Below, piece after piece: positions 60,355-64,000 of a DNA stretch of 64,000 nt. The notes under the pieces are model-generated. The model was not told the DNA's origin. It ran no database searches and saw only the letters and a list, made by a program, of their open reading frames with translations. The stretch lies in the NCBI GenBank assembly GCA_020152595.1, contig JAIGNY010002993.1, positions 366,004 to 430,003 of the forward strand, written 5' to 3'. Position numbers and translations under genes: made by a program. Every line of letters starts with the position of its first letter. Position 1 is the first letter of the stretch. Source of the DNA: Chiridota heheva. Lineage: Eukaryota > Echinodermata > Holothuroidea > Apodida > Chiridotidae.

Positions 60355-61406
60355 CTAGAGCTGTGAATGTTTAGGAAGTTTAGTAAACGTGTACACGCCA
60401 AAAAATGCAAGCGTGTATTGATTACAAGCATTTAGTACTGTAATTTTTGGAAATACACCAAAATTGCTCCAATTTACGATGCTAAGTAAAAAAATCGTGC
60501 AACAAGTATGGCAAAAGTATTGACTCCATTGCCCAAATATACGCTGGAATTTTGCTTTCCAAATCGTGAAAAGTTTATTTCTACTGTATAAATCATCCTT
60601 TTTAGGAAAAATGTACATGGAAATTCAGTTTAGAAATAACAGAAAACTTCCCTTTAATGTCATTTAATATAAACATTGCATAATTTTTTTTGCCATAGGG
60701 CCTACTCGCTAAGGTTTTCAGTGTTTCACTGTGAAAAACTTGTATACTATGATACCTTGCCGTAAAACATTTCAAAACGACAACACCACCCCGGACGTAT
60801 TGTTCATATCAGTCCTCTGGAAAAAATTGCTACCATGTTTGCAAAGCCGCAGAATTTTAGCTCTGTTTAAACCTTTTTTTGTTCATTTATTTTGCAATAT
60901 TTTTTCTGTTCTTGTAAAATTTATTTGACTCATCAGGTAATATTTACATGTAAATGTACTGATTGTCACGATTCAAGTATTTTAACCATGTGTTTTGGGG
61001 TTGATTTAACAGCTTGTAAAACGGGTCTTGATTGAGTGGGATTAAAACCTTACGTTATGGCTAATTGTTAGTTTTACTGTTAATTGCTGCACATTCGCGG
61101 AGCATTTCACAAGTTACTTTGATTTCGGCGAAATCAAAGTGCAAAATATCCCCATTCATATGTGATTACTGCGCATTTGTGATTCTTGCATTTAAAAAGG
61201 ATTATGCTAATCGGGTTTACAGTTTGTAAAAGTCATTGATTGGAATTTTGTGAGCATAATGTGTGTGTGATTTGAATCATAAATCATATTGATTTTCAAT
61301 GGCAAGACTTAACTATGGAAAACGATTGGTCGCAATTGGATAATTAGTAAAAGTTTAGTGCATTTGCGAATGTTTAGTGTGTACATGTAAATGGTTACAA
61401 CTCTAA
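60355..61406 (-). mobile_element. 1-kb TIR element (family 4), uninterrupted copy
   Basis: It starts ctagagctgtgaatgtt and ends ggttacaactctaat (inverse). It is collinear in reverse with 57390-56562 and then 53438-53337. It shows the sequence as it was without the LTR insert. Confidence 0.82.
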
Positions 61407-62329
61407 TGATTGCAGATTTGAGGTTTGTTTCCCCCCCCCCCCCCCCTGGTTTACCGCGTTGCTATGGTGGGTGTGGCTTATTTCCTTAATCGGCGAGGTT
61501 AATTTCTTGCCCAATGATCCACCTCCTCTTCACACTCCTAGGCTGCTTTCTCCTTCCAACAAGATTTTTTCCCACCAATACACCCACTCTACTCAGTGAT
61601 GACACCCACCTTTTAGTTATTTATTTACCTTGTACTCTGTATCCATCAATGACTATAATACCCGCCAAACTCATGAAACAACCCTTTCTTGACCTAACCA
61701 CCCACAACTCACCTGTAACTTTCATTCAGTAACCCACTTCTCATTCAGCAACCCATTTTCACTCTGCTATTCACTGGCCACTCACTTAACCACTCTCTCT
61801 CTCTGCACAAATTTGCCATCCACTTTATCTACCAATCATACAATTACCAGCTTACCCCTTACTCATCATCCAAACCCCCATTCACCCTCTCTTCCTTCAT
61901 TGCACCCCCAGCTCTCTCCTTGAAAACAGAAAAACACAACCATCTGATACACCCCTTAAGTTAGAAACAAAACTCAATATTTTTTCTTACACACCATAGT
62001 GCTGTATATATCTACCAAATCTCTGACTGAAACTCATTGCAGATTCATTTGGAAGTCATCTTAAATCTTTTGTTTCATTTGTACTTGAGCCAGCAAATAG
62101 TTTCAATTTATTTTCAGGTGAGAACTCTAGGTTTTCAGTTCTACTGAGGAGAGAGGCTCCATTGTATGCTTTGAGATAAAACTAAATAGATATCTTGATA
62201 CATGAGGGGTGAAGTCCGTCATTGTATCAGTACAGTTGCCATGAAAAATTCATAATTTTACGAATGAATAGTACAGTACAGGAAGTTGTGATACCCTAAC
62301 CACTTTCAAGCTGGTAGAATTAATTGATT
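61407..62329. other. Pyrimidine-rich, low-complexity stretch
   Basis: A poly-C run (61430-61447) is followed by C/T-rich, cactc/accca-rich DNA to about 61925. No credible exon. Confidence 0.5.
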
Positions 62330-62480
62330 GAAATGCAATGGTTGAATGGTTACAGTGTTACCATCACATGTTCTGGGCTTCATTCCCAGTAAAAACATTG
62401 TACTGCATTTTATCTACTCAGATTGAAGAACTGGCATCCCATCCAAGGGGAGATTTTGACTTTTCAACAGCTTGCATGAA
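62330..62480 (+). mobile_element. tRNA-derived SINE, copy 3
   Basis: The plus strand has an A-box-like ggttgaatggttacag, a degraded B box (gggcttcattccc) and the family tail gaactggcatcccatccaag shared with copy 1. The middle is shortened. Confidence 0.65.
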
Positions 62481-62686
62481 TGGAATAAGGGATAAGTTAT
62501 GGGCCTTGAAAAAGGGGCAATTTTTGTTAATAGATTACTATATCATCTTATTTGCTTATTGACATTATTACATCAGAACGTCTACTTTATTATATAGATA
62601 CAATTGATACACTGATGAATAATATACAATACATACAGTACATGTATATCTTGGTTATCTTCAAAAAGAAATTAAATTATTCCTAC

Positions 62687-62728
62687 CTTAAAATGCAACA
62701 ATGCCACCACATTTTGATGATGCAATTC
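62687..62728 (-). CDS. ULK1/2: ULK exon B: 14-codon micro-exon, beta-4 strand
   Basis: This 42-nt exon is too short for ordinary ORF detection. It encodes ELHHQNVVALLHFK (residues 32-45), matching the ULK1 segment ELKHENIVALYDFQ. The acceptor is ATTTCTTTTCAG and the donor is AAG|GTAGGA. It is phase 0 on both sides, joining seamlessly to the exons before and after. It is followed by an intron of about 22.9 kb, the largest in the window, which hosts the LTR retrotransposon and several satellites. Confidence 0.92.
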
Positions 62729-63344
62729 CTGAAAAGAAATTAGAACTTTTAAATGTACTGTACCTTATTAAAAAACCATGTGATGCAGACCTTATCCTTA
62801 AGAAATATATCTATAATCTTTAATTACATACTACAATTAAAGGTCATAAGGTACATGTAAATGGACAGGATGAGATCACTTCAACTAGAAAGGTTTTAGC
62901 GATTTGAACAGGACACCAAGATTGCAATTTTTCAAGATGTAATCAGATAACCAGGCCAGGATACTAAAGGACTTGTCATCTGCAGCACCATAGGTTTCCA
63001 ATGGATAGTGACTTGCGCCCAACTTTTGGCCTTCTCCCAAAAGCTGACTAGAGGGAGAAAGGATGTAGAATCTCTGCAGAGAAGAATGTATCATCTCTAC
63101 AATCAATGTACATGTTTATGCACATCTGTGGAAAAATCAGGAGTTCAAATGTTCGACTTGAACCTCCAGCATAGTATGCTCTACTGACTCATTAAAAGGA
63201 TCCAAACAAGTTAAAATCAAATACAGAATCAAATACGGTATTAACTCAGTCTTTTTTACATAGAATGAACTCTCTTTCTCTATGAATAGAAAAATAGATG
63301 AAGAATTGAAAATAACATAAAATTTAGCATGGAATTTAATATAC
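62729..63344. other. ULK intron A-B
   Basis: Contains a weak tRNA-like stretch on the minus strand near 63140-63195 (TCAGTAGAGCATAC, GGTTCAAGTC), probably a SINE relic. Otherwise nothing recognised. Confidence 0.4.
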
Positions 63345-63437
63345 CTTTAAGATTTCTATCTCTTTATCTGGGAATGGCTGTGATTTGGTTAGGTTCTTCT
63401 TGCTGATATTTTTAATAGCTACTACCTGATCCGATCT
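63345..63437 (-). CDS. ULK1/2: ULK exon A: kinase N-lobe, beta-3 Lys and alpha-C Glu
   Basis: This exon is 93 nt, phase 0 at both ends, and encodes 31 residues (numbered 1-31 of the visible protein). The acceptor is a T-rich tract ending CAG and the donor is AAG|GTATAT. Residue 9 is the ATP-anchoring Lys in VAIKNISKKNL, equivalent to ULK1 Lys46. Residue 26 is the alpha-C Glu in DKEIEILK. Both are intact. It is the first ULK exon visible. The preceding exon, with the initiator Met and Gly-rich loop, is not found between 63438 and 64000. Confidence 0.92.
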
Positions 63438-64000
63438 CTGAAAAAAAATAAACAAACATTCTTTACGACAAATACCATGTAAACTTCTTACTAATTTACT
63501 AAATAATCTGATGACACAATATTTGTTAGTTTCTTTTTCCATTCCCCAGATAGGAAAGTTTGTGGTGCGCAGGGAATTTATCTCTCGCTCATAAAGTGAA
63601 CCACCATGTGCCAGCACAGTAGGGTAGTTTTAATTCCCCCGTGCACTTTGAAACTTTCCAATATGGTCCATTCCAAACATGCAACCCGTTACATTTATAG
63701 CAGAGTTTGTATTTAATAAACATGTGAATATGAAATTGTCAAGGCAACCTCACTTCCCTTCTGGACAATATTAAGAGCAGGTTTCAGTGCCTGGTGGACA
63801 AACTGCCTGTAAGATCAACCCCAAACTTCAGACCCCTGCTTAGGAAACTCAAATTAGCCATCTTCTTAATCACTGCATTAAATTGTGATCTGTCTACATG
63901 TAAACAAGCAACACAAATTTGGGTATCTATAACAGTTACTGTAGCTTGAGAATCCTCCAGCTTTTATATGGTGCTGATGCAAATGATATCCTTTAGTGTT
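63438..64000. other. ULK intron upstream of exon A
   Basis: No glycine-loop exon and no promoter recognised. The gene continues beyond the right edge. Confidence 0.5.

Larger units (their letters stand above)
5898..63437 (-). other. ULK1/2: ULK1/2-family autophagy kinase gene, partial, 15 exons in window
   Basis: The product is a Ser/Thr kinase of the ULK/Atg1/unc-51 family. In known animals it starts autophagosome formation in a complex with ATG13, FIP200 and ATG101, under mTORC1 and AMPK control. I spliced 15 exons on the minus strand using GT-AG sites. Their lengths sum to 526 codons plus one base, and every phase is compatible. The joined product shows the beta-3 Lys (VAIK), the alpha-C Glu, the hinge MEYCNGGDLADYLH, HRDLKPQN, ADFGFAR, the activation segment (GSPLYM then APEV), ADLWSVG, and then a long Ser/Pro-rich linker containing DFVLV. 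The hinge and activation segment separate ULK1/2 from ULK3/4 and other kinases. The glycine-loop exon (right) and the C-terminal EAT/MIT exons (left) are outside the window. Invertebrates usually have one ULK1/2 co-orthologue, so I do not choose between paralogues. Confidence 0.95.

Overview
This window is AT-rich animal genomic DNA. It has small exons with canonical GT-AG boundaries, introns up to 23 kb, and many minisatellites, MITE-like DNA transposons, LINE and SINE relics, and one LTR retrotransposon. There are no operons, ribosome binding sites or bacterial features. The repeat types and the gene suggest an invertebrate, possibly a marine deuterostome such as an echinoderm or hemichordate. 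That placement is inference; the sequence alone does not fix the taxon.

One gene accounts for all recognisable coding sequence. It is an ULK1/ULK2 (Atg1/unc-51) autophagy-initiating kinase, read on the minus strand from about 63437 down to 5898. I assembled 15 exons by hand (63345-63437, 62687-62728, 39733-39802, 34088-34138, 26358-26486, 24124-24197, 19403-19563, 17147-17229, 16006-16059, 15251-15501, 11885-11964, 10455-10556, 9049-9178, 7941-8010, 5898-6086). They total 1579 nt, which is 526 codons plus one base, and every junction phase agrees. The first nine exons encode the kinase domain from the beta-3 lysine to the end of the C-lobe. The next six encode the Ser/Pro-rich linker, including a DFVLV motif matching the LC3-interacting region of ULK1. 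The N-terminal exon (glycine loop) lies beyond the right edge, and the C-terminal EAT/MIT region lies beyond the left edge.

Layout from left to right: 1-5.9 kb is downstream intron with MITEs, a LINE relic and a roughly 280-bp tandem triplication. 5.9-17.2 kb holds the linker exons, a 21-bp minisatellite and a 3-kb array of 75-bp units. 17.2-26.5 kb holds the C-lobe and activation-segment exons, a TIR element containing a 24-bp minisatellite, a 22-bp minisatellite and an RNase H-bearing LINE fragment. 26.5-39.8 kb holds two exons, dispersed repeats, a palindromic 19-bp E-box array, a hAT-type element with a perfect 8-bp target duplication, and hairpin MITEs. 39.8-62.7 kb is one giant intron with a second hAT element, a 25-bp minisatellite, a 2-kb satellite, and a young LTR retrotransposon nested inside a TIR element. 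62.7-64 kb holds the first two visible exons.

The most unusual signal is that two intronic minisatellites are built from this gene's own exon-intron boundaries. The roughly 40-unit, 75-bp array at 12.2-15.25 kb repeats the last 43 or so nt of the preceding exon, its 5' splice site and about 32 nt of intron. The 22-bp array at 23.0-24.1 kb repeats the end of the activation-segment exon (codons for GSPLYM) plus its GT donor. The kinase gene therefore carries long runs of decoy 5' splice sites in sense orientation, directly after two functionally important exons. A third array (46.4 kb) carries an acceptor-like motif in every unit, and a candidate in-frame 75-nt cassette exon abuts a fourth array.
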